From positions 1 to 52,980 of the forward strand of contig JACPJE010000264.1 of assembly GCA_016187725.1 (NCBI GenBank): a stretch of DNA of 52,980 bases. Direction: 5' to 3'. The stretch is from Candidatus Latescibacterota bacterium (GTDB lineage Bacteria; Latescibacterota; UBA2968; UBA8231). Under the pieces are notes generated by a model. That model did not search any database. It worked only from the letters and a program-made list of their open reading frames with translations, and was not told the DNA's origin. Of the stretch, positions 1 through 8,124 are shown piece by piece (positions within the stretch are counted from its first letter, which is position 1; each line of letters opens with the position of its first letter). Position numbers and translations under genes: made by a program.

Positions 1-73
1 CGAAATGCCTTTCTGGCTTTAGAGGAGGTTTATGTCGCCACATAAAATCTACCTCTGAACCGCAGGCATTTCG
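1..73. repeat. Nested inverted repeat at left edge
   Basis: Perfect 10-base arms CGAAATGCCT (1-10) and AGGCATTTCG (64-73) enclose two smaller pairs: AGAGG (21-25) with CCTCT (52-56), and TTTATG (29-34) with CATAAA (41-46). All arms are in register, so RNA from here could fold into one long interrupted hairpin. No T tract follows, so a simple terminator is unlikely. It may be a mobile-element end, a structured leader or the tail of an upstream element cut by the window. No gene is supported in 1-228. Confidence 0.5.
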
Positions 74-228
74 AGCTTCTTTTAGCGCCTCAGCAACCGA
101 TATTCGCTTGTTTTAGGCCTAGACGGCATAGTGGCGAAGAAAGCAACACCGCGAAAAGCAAGTCCGGCCCGCTCCCCCCTATTGAGGTGGCGTCTGTCAG
201 TGGGCCGGGTCTCCATAAGGAGGGAAAA

Positions 229-2457
229 ATGAACAAACACAAATGGGATTTTGACAGGCTGGGAGGCGTCCTGCTCCTGGCCCTGCTGGCTGTACCGGCG
301 ATCGTTTTGGCCAAGGATGCCAAACTCGTGATCCGGTCCCTGAGCCCTCAGGAAATCAAGGACTACGCGCTCCCGGCCACGACCCAGAAGTCCTCGGGGC
401 TGGCCACCGTGGGCGTGGGAGAAGCGGCGTACCTCGAGGTCCAGGTCGACACCGGCACCGTGTCCTCCGGGGTAACCTGGACCTTGACCAAACCCACCGG
501 CTCTACGGCGCAGCTGGCTGACAGCCCCCTGGGCACCGCGGTGCCCATCAACCTGGCCGAGCGGGCCGTCCGCGTCCTGGCCGGCCGCAAGATGCTGATT
601 CCGGACAAGACCGGTCAGTATACCGTTACCGCCCGGGTGGCCCGGACTGTCGGCGACACCACCCTGACCCAGAACGTCACCGCGGCCACCTACGTGGGCG
701 TGGGCAATGTCGGCGGGGCCACCCCGACCTTCCCGCAGTGCGCCACCTGCCATGCGGACAAGACCGCGGAGTGGGGCGAGACCGGTCACGCCGTCAAACT
801 CGAAAGAGCGGTGAACGGCCTGGACAGCGACCACTATGCCGAAAGGTGCATCAGCTGCCATACCCTGGGCTTCAACACGGCCGCCACCGCGGTCAACAGC
901 GGCTTCGACGACGTGCTCAAGACCACCACCTGGGGCACCACGGCCGCCGAGGCCCGGGGCGACACGGTGGGCAACTTCTTCAAGGTGCTCCAGGACGGCA
1001 ATTTCGCCAAGATGCCCGCGGCCCTGCAGGCCAAATCGAATATCCAGTGCGAGAACTGCCACGGCCCCGGCAGCGAACACCAGGGCGATCCGACCAAGAT
1101 CTCGACCAGCCTCGCCGCGGGCGATTGCGGCTCCTGCCACGATTCGCTCAACCAACACTGGCGGAACGCCGAGTGGCGGAACTCCCTGCACGCCAAGGCC
1201 GTCCGGTCTCCCTCGGGTCCCACCCGCACCGCTTGCGTGGTCTGCCACACCGCGGGCGGTTTCATCGAGCGCGTCGACAAGGACCTCGACATCTACGATC
1301 CCACCTATTCCACCCAGGTCACCAATACCGCCTACACCGAAATCACCTGCTCGGCCTGTCACGACCCGCACAACGCCGAGAATCCCGGCCAGTTGCGCAT
1401 CATGGACGACGTCGAGCTGGTCGACGGCACCGTGGTCCGCGAAGGCGGCGCGGGCAAGCTGTGTATGCAATGCCACAAGTCGCGGCGCGGCCCCAAGACC
1501 CAGGTGGCCGGCTACCTCAAGAACAAGTCCGGCCGGATCGATCCGCACGAGAACTCGCAGGCCGACGTGCTGACCGGCACCAATGGCGTCGACTACGGCC
1601 TGGACTTCCGCAAGTCCACCCACCTCTATGCCGTGGAAGATGCGTGCGCCACCTGCCACATGCAGGCCGTGCCGGCCACGGTTGACGGCAAGGCCAATCC
1701 GACCTTCACCCATGCCGGCGGCCACACCTGGAACATGCGCTGGGACGGCGGCACGCCGGACGACGACGCCGACGACGTGGAGATGACCGGGGCCTGCGCC
1801 ACCTGCCACGGCCCGATGAGCACCTTCGACATTCCCCGGGAGGATTTCGATGGCGATGGCAAGGTCGAAGGGATCCAGACCGAGGTCGAGGGTCTATTGC
1901 ACGAACTGGGCATGCTCCTGCCGCCCGACGGGCCGACCGCGGCCGCCAATCCTTCTTATACCTTGAGGCAGCTCAACGCGCTGTGGAACCACAACCTGGT
2001 GGAGATCGACGGCAGCCGCGGCATCCACAATCCCCGCTACGTCGTGGGTCTGCTCCAGGCCTCGTACAAGAACCTGACCGGCCGGGAAATCGGGTCCCGC
2101 ACCAAGGTGCGCCGCAGCCTGCCGCCCAAGGCTGACCCGCGCGGCCTGGTCGTCGCTACCCTCGCCAAGCCGGTGCCCATCACCTACGGGCTGGGCCAGA
2201 ACTACCCCAACCCCTTCAACCCCGAGACCGAGATCCACTACTCGGTGCCTGAGCCGGTCGATGTGCAGTTGGACATCTACAATGCCCTGGGCCAGCGGGT
2301 GCGCACCTTGGTTTCGGCGGCCCACGCCCCGGGCGAATATGCGGTGAACTGGGACGCGACCGACAACAAGGGCCAGAAACTCAGCGCCGGGATCTATTTC
2401 TACGTGATGCAGGCCGGCACCTTTGTGGAACGCCGCAAGATGCTGCTCCTGCAGTGA
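229..2457 (+). CDS. Secreted nonaheme cytochrome c with C-terminal FlgD-like/T9SS-type sorting domain
   Basis: 742 residues from ATG 229, chosen because AAGGAGGG lies just upstream at 217-224 and a signal peptide follows (MNKHK..., hydrophobic LLLALLAVPAIVLA). Nine CxxCH heme sites occur between about residues 165 and 530 (CATCH, CISCH, CENCH, CGSCH, CVVCH, CSACH, CMQCH, CATCH, CATCH). A DFDGDGKVEG loop after the ninth heme resembles an EF-hand or dockerin calcium loop. The last 90 residues carry NYPNPFNPETEI, LDIYNALGQRVRTL and GIYFYVMQAG, the signature of FlgD-Ig/type A sorting domains seen on secreted proteins in FCB-group bacteria. The inferred role is electron transfer at or outside the outer membrane. 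It stands alone and is followed by a strong terminator. Confidence 0.93.
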   Translation: MNKHKWDFDRLGGVLLLALLAVPAIVLAKDAKLVIRSLSPQEIKDYALPATTQKSSGLATVGVGEAAYLEVQVDTGTVSSGVTWTLTKPTGSTAQLADSPLGTAVPINLAERAVRVLAGRKMLIPDKTGQYTVTARVARTVGDTTLTQNVTAATYVGVGNVGGATPTFPQCATCHADKTAEWGETGHAVKLERAVNGLDSDHYAERCISCHTLGFNTAATAVNSGFDDVLKTTTWGTTAAEARGDTVGNFFKVLQDGNFAKMPAALQAKSNIQCENCHGPGSEHQGDPTKISTSLAAGDCGSCHDSLNQHWRNAEWRNSLHAKAVRSPSGPTRTACVVCHTAGGFIERVDKDLDIYDPTYSTQVTNTAYTEITCSACHDPHNAENPGQLRIMDDVELVDGTVVREGGAGKLCMQCHKSRRGPKTQVAGYLKNKSGRIDPHENSQADVLTGTNGVDYGLDFRKSTHLYAVEDACATCHMQAVPATVDGKANPTFTHAGGHTWNMRWDGGTPDDDADDVEMTGACATCHGPMSTFDIPREDFDGDGKVEGIQTEVEGLLHELGMLLPPDGPTAAANPSYTLRQLNALWNHNLVEIDGSRGIHNPRYVVGLLQASYKNLTGREIGSRTKVRRSLPPKADPRGLVVATLAKPVPITYGLGQNYPNPFNPETEIHYSVPEPVDVQLDIYNALGQRVRTLVSAAHAPGEYAVNWDATDNKGQKLSAGIYFYVMQAGTFVERRKMLLLQ

Positions 2458-2543
2458 TGTTTCACTCGCCTACCGTTTGACCGGTTGGAGCAGGTGCAGG
2501 GGCCCAAACTCCTGCTCTGGCCGTGGTACAATTCCTGAAACCG

Positions 2544-2580
2544 AGAAAGGCCAGCCCTCAAGCGGCTGGCCTTTCTTGTC
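2544..2580 (+). terminator. Rho-independent terminator after nonaheme cytochrome gene
   Basis: Eleven perfect pairs, AAAGGCCAGCC (2546-2556) and GGCTGGCCTTT (2564-2574), with a 7-base loop. The stem can extend to 2544/2576 and runs into CTTTCTTGT. It separates the cytochrome gene from the Rieske operon. Confidence 0.85.
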
Positions 2581-2805
2581 AGCTGCCCTCCTAGATTGGG
2601 TCAGGAGCGCCCCAGAATTGCACTCCACTAGGACAAGAGGGTCCCACCTGCACAGGGGTATTGCTGGCAAACGCGTCCTCACCTAGCCGCAGACCGACAG
2701 CCCCCGGGTCAAAACCGCCGGCGGACACAAAAGAAGTAGGTCGATATTTTCTATCGCCTTACCATCAGGTAGAGAACGGTTCTTTCCACCTATAGGTCGG
2801 GGACT

Positions 2806-2821
2806 AGGCACAGCTTTTGCA
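2806..2821 (+). promoter_or_regulatory. Sigma-54 (-24/-12) promoter of the Rieske/cytochrome b operon
   Basis: AGGCACAGCTTTTGCA has GG at 2807-2808 and GC at 2819-2820 with exactly 10 bases between. It matches TGGCACR-N4-TTGCA except for the first base. The predicted transcription start is near 2832, the RBS AGGAGGG is at 2853-2859 and the start codon at 2870. The gene-free stretch 2458-2869 also holds the terminator above, a CGATA/TATCG inverted repeat (2742-2756) and the 10-base palindrome CCGCCGGCGG (2715-2724) in an enhancer-compatible position. Nothing else was recognised in it. Confidence 0.78.
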
Positions 2822-2869
2822 TTTTCTGTTTGAAAATCCAAATTCCAAGCGCAGGAGGGCAGCGGCACT

Positions 2870-3340
2870 GTGGACAGCTCTGAATCGACTTCCCCTGGGC
2901 ACCCTTCCCCTTCCTCCCCACCCCGCCGCCGTTTCCTCAACGCGTTTCTGGGCGGAGGGACCTTTGCGCTACTGGGGGCCATCTTTTACCCGGTCCTCCG
3001 CTTCATCCTCCCACCTGAGATCAGCGAAGCAGCCACCTCCAGCGTCACCGCCGGCCAGGTGGGCGACCTGAAGCCCGGCTCGGGCAAGGTCTTCCGCTTC
3101 GGCAATCAGCCTGGCTTGCTGGTGATGACCGCTGCCGGCCAGTACAAGGCCTTTTCGGCGGTGTGCCCGCACCTGCAGTGCACGGTGCAGTACCGCGCCG
3201 ACATGTCCCAGATCTGGTGCGCCTGCCACAACGGCACCTTCAATCTCAACGGCCAGGTTGTTTCCGGCCCCCCTCCCAAAGGTCTGGAAGAGTACCAGGT
3301 GGATCTGCGGGGGACTGAAATCGTGGTCTCCAAGGCCTGA
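2870..3340 (+). CDS. Rieske [2Fe-2S] protein of a cytochrome bc-type complex
   Basis: 156 residues from a GTG start behind AGGAGGG. A proline/serine-rich cytoplasmic N-terminus leads to PRRRFLNAF and a hydrophobic segment (about residues 24-45). This could be a Tat-type uncleaved anchor, as is usual for Rieske proteins. The cluster-binding boxes are CPHLQC and CACHNG (about residues 102-107 and 123-128), giving two Cys and two His ligands. The conserved loop [11 protein letters not shown] follows. It transfers electrons from quinol oxidation in cytochrome b to a cytochrome c on the periplasmic side. Two bases separate its stop from the cytochrome b gene, so the two genes are co-transcribed. 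Confidence 0.93.
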   Translation: MDSSESTSPGHPSPSSPPRRRFLNAFLGGGTFALLGAIFYPVLRFILPPEISEAATSSVTAGQVGDLKPGSGKVFRFGNQPGLLVMTAAGQYKAFSAVCPHLQCTVQYRADMSQIWCACHNGTFNLNGQVVSGPPPKGLEEYQVDLRGTEIVVSKA

Positions 3341-3342
3341 CT

Positions 3343-4446
3343 ATGGACGCGGGAAACCCCAAACAGCGCGGCGGCAACTGGTTGCTCAACTGGGTCGAAG
3401 CGCGGGTGGATCTGTCCGCCATCCGCCACTTCATCGCCAAGAAGACCGTGCCCATGCACCGCCACAGCATCTGGTATTACTTCGGCGGCATGGCCCTCTT
3501 CCTCTTCTGTGTGCAGGTGGCCACCGGCATCCTGCTCCTCCTGTACTACCGGCCCACGGCCGAGGCGGCCTTCGAGAGCGTGCAGTTCATCGTCGCTGAG
3601 GTGGAGTTCGGCTGGCTGATCCGCAACGTCCACAGCTGGGCGGCGAATCTGATGATCGCCGTGCTCTTCGTCCATATGTTTTCCGCCTTCATGATGAAGG
3701 CCTACCGCCAGCCCCGCGAACTGACCTGGGTCTCTGGAGTCTTGCTCCTCGGATTGAGCCTGGGCTTCGGCTTCAGCGGGTACCTGTTGCCCTGGAACGA
3801 GCTGGCCTTCTTCGCCACCAAGGTGGGGACCGAGATCGTCAACGACGTGCCGGTGATCGGCCACTGGTTGCTGCTCTACCTGCGCGGCGGCGAGGAGGTG
3901 ACCGGCGCCACGCTCACGCGTTTCTTCGGCTTCCACGTGGCCGTCTTGCCCATGGTGACCACCGCCCTGCTGGCCCTCCACCTCCTGCTGGTGCAGAGCC
4001 AGGGCATGAGCCGCCCGCCTTCGGTGGAGGCCAGCGAGGAGCCCAAACGCGACATGCCCTTCGTCCCCCAGTTCGCCCTCCGCGACCTGCTGGGTTGGCT
4101 GGTGATTCTGGGCGTGCTGGTATCGCTGGCCGCCTTCTTCCCCTGGGAACTGGGCACCAAGGCCGATCCTTTTGCCCCGACCCCGGCCGGCATTCAGCCA
4201 GAATGGTATTTCCTCTTTGCCTTTGAGTTCTTGAAGCTGGTTCCCGCTGAAGTGTTCTCCATAGAGGGTGAGTTTCTGGCCATCGCCTTCCTGGGTCTGG
4301 CCGGCTTGGTTTGGCTCCTGGTGCCTTTCCTGGACCGCCGGTCCTCCCGCGGCCTGCCCAGCCCGCTCTTCACCTGGTTCGGCGTCCTGGCGATGATCTT
4401 TGTCTTTGGCTTGACCCTGGTGGGCTGGCTGCATGCGAACCCTTGA
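3343..4446 (+). CDS. Cytochrome b (b6-type, fused b6/subunit IV form)
   Basis: 367 residues, multispanning. Two heme-ligand pairs are visible: His97/His111 (H-x13-H) in NVHSW...VHMF and His198/His213 (H-x14-H) in FGFHVAVL...LALHLLL. The 13/14 spacing is the b6 pattern as remembered. The Qo-site motif PEWY is present in [15 protein letters not shown] (near residue 286), so the b6 and subunit IV regions are one chain. The position that carries the covalent heme ci cysteine in cytochrome b6 appears to be Tyr (IWYYFGG). The inferred role is quinol oxidation with transmembrane electron transfer to two b hemes, in complex with the upstream Rieske protein and the downstream nonaheme cytochrome, which replaces cytochrome c1 or f. 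Confidence 0.92.
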   Translation: MDAGNPKQRGGNWLLNWVEARVDLSAIRHFIAKKTVPMHRHSIWYYFGGMALFLFCVQVATGILLLLYYRPTAEAAFESVQFIVAEVEFGWLIRNVHSWAANLMIAVLFVHMFSAFMMKAYRQPRELTWVSGVLLLGLSLGFGFSGYLLPWNELAFFATKVGTEIVNDVPVIGHWLLLYLRGGEEVTGATLTRFFGFHVAVLPMVTTALLALHLLLVQSQGMSRPPSVEASEEPKRDMPFVPQFALRDLLGWLVILGVLVSLAAFFPWELGTKADPFAPTPAGIQPEWYFLFAFEFLKLVPAEVFSIEGEFLAIAFLGLAGLVWLLVPFLDRRSSRGLPSPLFTWFGVLAMIFVFGLTLVGWLHANP

Positions 4447-4456
4447 GGATATACCT

Positions 4457-5713
4457 ATGCGGGTCTTCTCGTTCTGTGGTCTAGTAGCGCTGCTGGCCAG
4501 CGCGCCGGCCTGGGGGGCAGGGCCGAACACCTGCATCTCCTGCCATGCCGAACTGGACGATGAGGAGTTGGTTGCCCCTGCCAAACTCATGGAGCAGGAC
4601 ATCCACAGCCGCCAGGGCTTTTCCTGCGTCAGCTGCCACGGAGGCGATGCCACCGTGGACGACGAAGACGAGTCCATGGACGAAGCTGAGGGCTTCATCG
4701 GCAAGCCAGGCAAGGCAAAGGTGATCGAGCTGTGCGGCAAATGCCACAGCGACGGGGCCTTCATCGGCCATTACAACCCCGCCCTGCGGGTGGATCAGGT
4801 CGCCCTGTACCACACCAGCGTCCACGGCAAACGGCTGAAGGAAGGGGACACCAAGGTCGCCGCCTGTGCCGACTGCCACGGCGCCCACGGCATCCTGCCG
4901 GCCAATGACCCGCGCTCCCCGGTCTATGCCAGCAACGTGCCCAAGACCTGCAGCCGCTGCCATAGCGACCCCACCTATATGAAGGGCTACGGCATCCCCA
5001 CGGATCAATTCGACAAATACAGCCGGAGCGTACACGGCCGGCCCTTGCTTGAGAAGGGCGAGATGGGCCCCCCGGCCTGCAACGACTGCCACGGCAACCA
5101 CGGGGCCACCCCGCCGGGGGTCAGTTCGCTGGCCAATGTCTGCGGGCAGTGCCACCCCATCAACAACGAACTGGTCAACCAGAGCCCGCACAAACCGGCC
5201 TTCGAGAAGATGGGCATCGCCGCCTGCGAGACCTGCCACCGCCACCACGACATCGAGACGCCCAGCGACCAGATGGTCGGCACCGAGCCGCCGGCGGTCT
5301 GCATCAGGTGCCACGGCCCGGACAAATTCCCGAAGGGGTTTGCCGGCGCCGGGGCCATCCGCGCCTCGCTGGACAGCCTGAACAACCAGTACCGCGCCGC
5401 CGAGGCCCTGGTGCGGCGCGCCGAACGGGCCGGCATGGAAGTGGGGGACGCCCTCTTCGACCTGCACGAAGCCGCCGGCAGCATCACCAAAGCTCGTTCG
5501 ACCCTGCACACCTTCAACCCGGCCAGGGTCGAAGAAGTCAGAGTGGCCGGAACGGAACTTGCTGGTAAATCATCCCAGAAGGCACAGGCCGCGCTGGACG
5601 AACTGGAGTTCCGCCGCAAGGGCCTGGCCCTCTCGCTGGTGGTGATCGTCGGCCTGGGGTTCGCGCTCTTTGTCAAAATCCGCGACATTGATAAACATCG
5701 ACGCCGCCATTGA
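4457..5713 (+). CDS. Membrane-anchored nonaheme cytochrome c, likely c1-equivalent of the bc complex
   Basis: 418 residues from ATG 4457. An upstream in-frame ATG at 4433 overlaps cytochrome b and would spoil the signal peptide MRVFSFCGLVALLASAPAWG. Nine CxxCH motifs span about residues 26-285 (CISCH, CVSCH, CGKCH, CADCH, CSRCH, CNDCH, CGQCH, CETCH, CIRCH). Several SVHG/HxxH histidines between them could be distal ligands. A helical region free of hemes (about residues 295-390) leads to a single transmembrane helix, ALSLVVIVGLGFALFV, and a basic cytoplasmic tail. The fold is therefore periplasmic with a C-terminal anchor. Its place directly behind cytochrome b suggests it takes electrons from the Rieske protein. 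Confidence 0.9.
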   Translation: MRVFSFCGLVALLASAPAWGAGPNTCISCHAELDDEELVAPAKLMEQDIHSRQGFSCVSCHGGDATVDDEDESMDEAEGFIGKPGKAKVIELCGKCHSDGAFIGHYNPALRVDQVALYHTSVHGKRLKEGDTKVAACADCHGAHGILPANDPRSPVYASNVPKTCSRCHSDPTYMKGYGIPTDQFDKYSRSVHGRPLLEKGEMGPPACNDCHGNHGATPPGVSSLANVCGQCHPINNELVNQSPHKPAFEKMGIAACETCHRHHDIETPSDQMVGTEPPAVCIRCHGPDKFPKGFAGAGAIRASLDSLNNQYRAAEALVRRAERAGMEVGDALFDLHEAAGSITKARSTLHTFNPARVEEVRVAGTELAGKSSQKAQAALDELEFRRKGLALSLVVIVGLGFALFVKIRDIDKHRRRH

Positions 5714-5743
5714 TTCGCCCCATCTAAAATCAGGAGGAGGACT

Positions 5744-6331
5744 ATGAGACTCGCAAACAGATTGGCCATCACCGCAGGCATGGTGGGCGCATTGCTCCTG
5801 CAGACCCACGCCTTTGCCCAGGACGCGGGCAAACCCGCCTATATAGGCGTCGAAGCCTGCGGCAAGTGCCACAAACGCGAGACCACCGGCAACCAACTCG
5901 GCAAATGGCAGGAGAGCAAACACGCCAAGGCCTTTGCCACCCTGGGCACCCCCGAGGCCAAGAAGATCGCCGCGGCCAAGGGCATCACCGATCCCCAGAA
6001 GGACGGCAAGTGCCTCAAGTGCCACGTCACCGCCTTTGGGGTGGATGCGGCGCTGATCGTCAAGGCCGCCACACCCGAGGAAAAGGGGTTTGTGGCCGAA
6101 GAGGGCGTGCAGTGCGAGTCCTGTCACGGTGCGGGCAGCCTGTACAAGGCGCGCAAGGTCATGAAGGACAAGGCGGCCTCTGTCGCCGCCGGCCTGATCG
6201 TCCCCGACGAGAAACTCTGCAAGACCTGCCACAACCCCGAGAGCCCCAACTACAAGGAGTTCAACTTTGCGGAGATGAAGAAGAAGATCGAGCATCCCAA
6301 TCCCAACAAGGGAAAGGTGGAGGCCGAGTAA
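5744..6331 (+). CDS. Periplasmic tetraheme cytochrome c (c554-like)
   Basis: 195 residues from ATG 5744 behind AGGAGGAGG (5732-5740). The signal peptide ends near THAFAQ (residue 26). Four CxxCH motifs are seen: CGKCH (39-43), CLKCH, CESCH and CKTCH. The opening Y-x-G-x-x-A-C-x-x-C-H and the spacing W-x-x-S-K-H-A-x-A resemble cytochrome c554/multiheme c families. It is a likely soluble electron shuttle between the anchored nonaheme protein and downstream acceptors. It is the last gene of the Rieske operon, and a strong terminator follows. Confidence 0.88.
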   Translation: MRLANRLAITAGMVGALLLQTHAFAQDAGKPAYIGVEACGKCHKRETTGNQLGKWQESKHAKAFATLGTPEAKKIAAAKGITDPQKDGKCLKCHVTAFGVDAALIVKAATPEEKGFVAEEGVQCESCHGAGSLYKARKVMKDKAASVAAGLIVPDEKLCKTCHNPESPNYKEFNFAEMKKKIEHPNPNKGKVEAE

Positions 6332-6362
6332 GCAGACCTGATTCACCGCACCCTCGCAGCAG

Positions 6363-6394
6363 AGGGCCGCACCGCGCTGGTGTGGCCCTTTTTT
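6363..6394 (+). terminator. Rho-independent terminator of the Rieske/cytochrome operon
   Basis: An 11-pair stem AGGGCCGCACC (6363-6373) and GGTGTGGCCCT (6379-6389), with one G-T wobble and a 5-base loop, runs directly into TTTTTT (6389-6394). It ends the 2870-6331 operon, so the next operon needs its own promoter, found at 6505. Confidence 0.9.
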
Positions 6395-6402
6395 GTCTCC
6401 CA

Positions 6403-6418
6403 ACCGGGGCGCCCCGGT
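6403..6418. promoter_or_regulatory. Perfect 16-base palindrome, candidate enhancer site
   Basis: ACCGGGGC/GCCCCGGT is self-complementary and centred about 96 bases upstream of the -24 element at 6506, a usual distance for a sigma-54 activator site. A second inverted repeat, GGAAATCC-GG-GGATTTCC (6474-6491), lies closer to the promoter. The sequences are unlike the palindrome before moaA, so a shared activator site is not shown. Confidence 0.3.
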
Positions 6419-6504
6419 CCCGGATCGGGTCAGACAAGTCCCATCCGCCTGGCAAAAGACGCCTCACCAGGGGGGAAATCCGGGGATTTCCTCCCCTCGG
6501 CCTC

Positions 6505-6520
6505 TGGCACAGTTTGTGCA
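6505..6520 (+). promoter_or_regulatory. Sigma-54 (-24/-12) promoter of the octaheme/NrfD/sensor operon
   Basis: TGGCACAGTTTGTGCA has GG at 6506-6507, ten bases, then GC at 6518-6519. It differs from TGGCACR-N4-TTGCA only by G for the first T of the -12 box, the same change as in the moaA promoter. The predicted start is near 6531, 51 bases before the ATG at 6582. Confidence 0.8.
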
Positions 6521-6581
6521 ACAGAAACAATGTGCCTGTTTTTGAATTGGCGTTCACCGGCCCAATCTGCTGGAGGCCATT

Positions 6582-7322
6582 ATGCCGCAACAGATCAAGC
6601 GTCTGGTGTTAGTCTTCGCCCTCATCGTCGCCGGCTTTCTGGTGGCCCGCCACTTCCTGGTGCCTCCCACCTTCGGCACCCTGGGTCACTATAGGGCCGC
6701 GGCCGTCGACACGGTGGCCAGCCGCCCCATCCGCTACGCCGGGCAGCAGGTCTGCGCCGATTGCCACGACGACGTGGTCGCCGAGAAGGCCAATTCGCGC
6801 CACAGCAGCGTGGCCTGCGAGGTCTGCCACGGCCCCGCGGCCAAACACGCCGACGATCCGGACAGCGGCGTGCCCCCGGCGCCGCGGGACCGCAGCAAGT
6901 GTCCCCTGTGCCACGGGTACAATCCATCCAGACCCACCGGTTTCCCGCAGATCGACCCGCAGGCCCACAATCCTGCCAAGCCCTGCATCACCTGCCACAA
7001 GCCCCACCAGCCGGTGACCCCCAACGTGCCTGGGGAATGCAGCGCCTGCCACGGCCAGGTGGCGATGACCAAGGCGCTCTCGGCCCATGCGCCCCTGGCC
7101 TGCATCCGCTGCCACGAGACCCCTGAGGAACACAAGATCAATCCGCGGCAGGTGGTCGCCAGCAAGCCGCGCCGCCGGGAACTGTGCGGCCAGTGCCACG
7201 CCAAAGACGCCGAACAACCCGCGGACATCTCGGAGGCCATTCCGCGCATCAGCATGGGCAGCCACGGCAGCGGCCTGGTGTGCTGGCAGTGCCACTATCC
7301 CCATCATCCGGAGGCCAAGTGA
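6582..7322 (+). CDS. Membrane-anchored octaheme cytochrome c
   Basis: 246 residues. An N-terminal uncleaved helix (VLVFALIVAGFLVA, residues 9-22) anchors a periplasmic domain with eight CxxCH sites (CADCH, CEVCH, CPLCH, CITCH, CSACH, CIRCH, CGQCH, CWQCH). Start ATG 6582 follows CTGGAGG at 6569-6575. The stop overlaps the ATG of the Fe-S gene, so translation is coupled. In the Nrf, Qrc and Psr-like families an anchored multiheme cytochrome works with a four-cluster ferredoxin and an NrfD-type quinone protein. The same trio is present here without an adjacent catalytic subunit. The likely role is exchanging electrons between the quinone pool and periplasmic partners. Confidence 0.9.
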   Translation: MPQQIKRLVLVFALIVAGFLVARHFLVPPTFGTLGHYRAAAVDTVASRPIRYAGQQVCADCHDDVVAEKANSRHSSVACEVCHGPAAKHADDPDSGVPPAPRDRSKCPLCHGYNPSRPTGFPQIDPQAHNPAKPCITCHKPHQPVTPNVPGECSACHGQVAMTKALSAHAPLACIRCHETPEEHKINPRQVVASKPRRRELCGQCHAKDAEQPADISEAIPRISMGSHGSGLVCWQCHYPHHPEAK

Positions 7323-8122
7323 TGGACCGCGCACCAGACGACCTCCCCGAGCAGTTGGCCGCCGAACTGGAGGTCCAGGATCCGCTGGACCGGCGCGCCT
7401 TCTTCGAGAAATTCTCCCTGGCCGGCAAGGTGCTGATGGGCATCGTCGCGCTGGAAAAGGGGGCGGGCGCCGAGCCGGGCTACGAAGCGGACAAGCACTA
7501 CTACGGCATGGGGATCGACGTGGACAAGTGCATCGGCTGCGGCCGCTGCGCCGACGCCTGCAAGACCGAGAACGACGTGCCCCGCGAACCCTTCTTCTTC
7601 CGCACCTGGATCGAGCGCTACACCGTCAAAAACAATGGCGAGGTGACCGTGGAGAGCCCCAACGGCGGCATCGACGGTTTTCCTCCCGCCGGCGAGGAAC
7701 CCGGGGCGGTGCGGAGTTTTTTCGTGCCCAAGCTGTGCAATCACTGCGCTGAACCGCCCTGCGTCCAGGTCTGCCCGGTGGGCGCCACCTTCTCGACCAA
7801 GGAGGGGGTGGTGCTGGTGGACAAGGACTACTGCGTCGGCTGCCGCTACTGCATCCAGGCCTGCCCGTACGGGGCGCGCTTCCTCGACCCGCGCACCGGC
7901 ACCGCCGAGAAGTGCACCTTCTGCTACCACCGCCTGGTCAAGCGACTGCAGCCGGCCTGCGTCGAGGTCTGTCCCACCAGCGCCCGCATCTTCGGCGAGG
8001 TGGGCGAACGCAGCAGCCCGCTGACCCGCTTCACACGGTTCAATAAGATTCAGACCCTTAAGCCCCATCTCAACACTGAGTCCAAGGTCTTCTACGCCAA
8101 TCTAGACGGGGAGGTCAACTAG
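7322..8122 (+). CDS. Four-cluster [4Fe-4S] ferredoxin-type subunit (NrfC/PsrB/HybA-like)
   Basis: 266 residues from ATG 7322, overlapping the previous stop. A twin-arginine-like motif DRRAFFEKF (Arg24-Arg25), followed by a weak hydrophobic stretch, suggests export on the Tat route. Four cysteine groups are visible: CIGCGRCADAC (from residue 70), CNHCAEPPCVQVC, CVGCRYCIQAC and CTFC...CVEVC. This is the layout of electron-transfer subunits of DMSO reductase-family complexes. It probably docks on the NrfD-like membrane protein encoded 3 bases downstream and passes electrons to or from the octaheme protein. Confidence 0.93.
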   Translation: MDRAPDDLPEQLAAELEVQDPLDRRAFFEKFSLAGKVLMGIVALEKGAGAEPGYEADKHYYGMGIDVDKCIGCGRCADACKTENDVPREPFFFRTWIERYTVKNNGEVTVESPNGGIDGFPPAGEEPGAVRSFFVPKLCNHCAEPPCVQVCPVGATFSTKEGVVLVDKDYCVGCRYCIQACPYGARFLDPRTGTAEKCTFCYHRLVKRLQPACVEVCPTSARIFGEVGERSSPLTRFTRFNKIQTLKPHLNTESKVFYANLDGEVN

Positions 8123-8124
8123 CC

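Noticed and set aside
82..1809. Long minus-strand reading frame opposite the nonaheme cytochrome
   Set aside because: GC-rich antisense of a clear CxxCH-containing gene with a signal peptide and RBS; no domain, Ala/Gly/Val-rich composition, no RBS.
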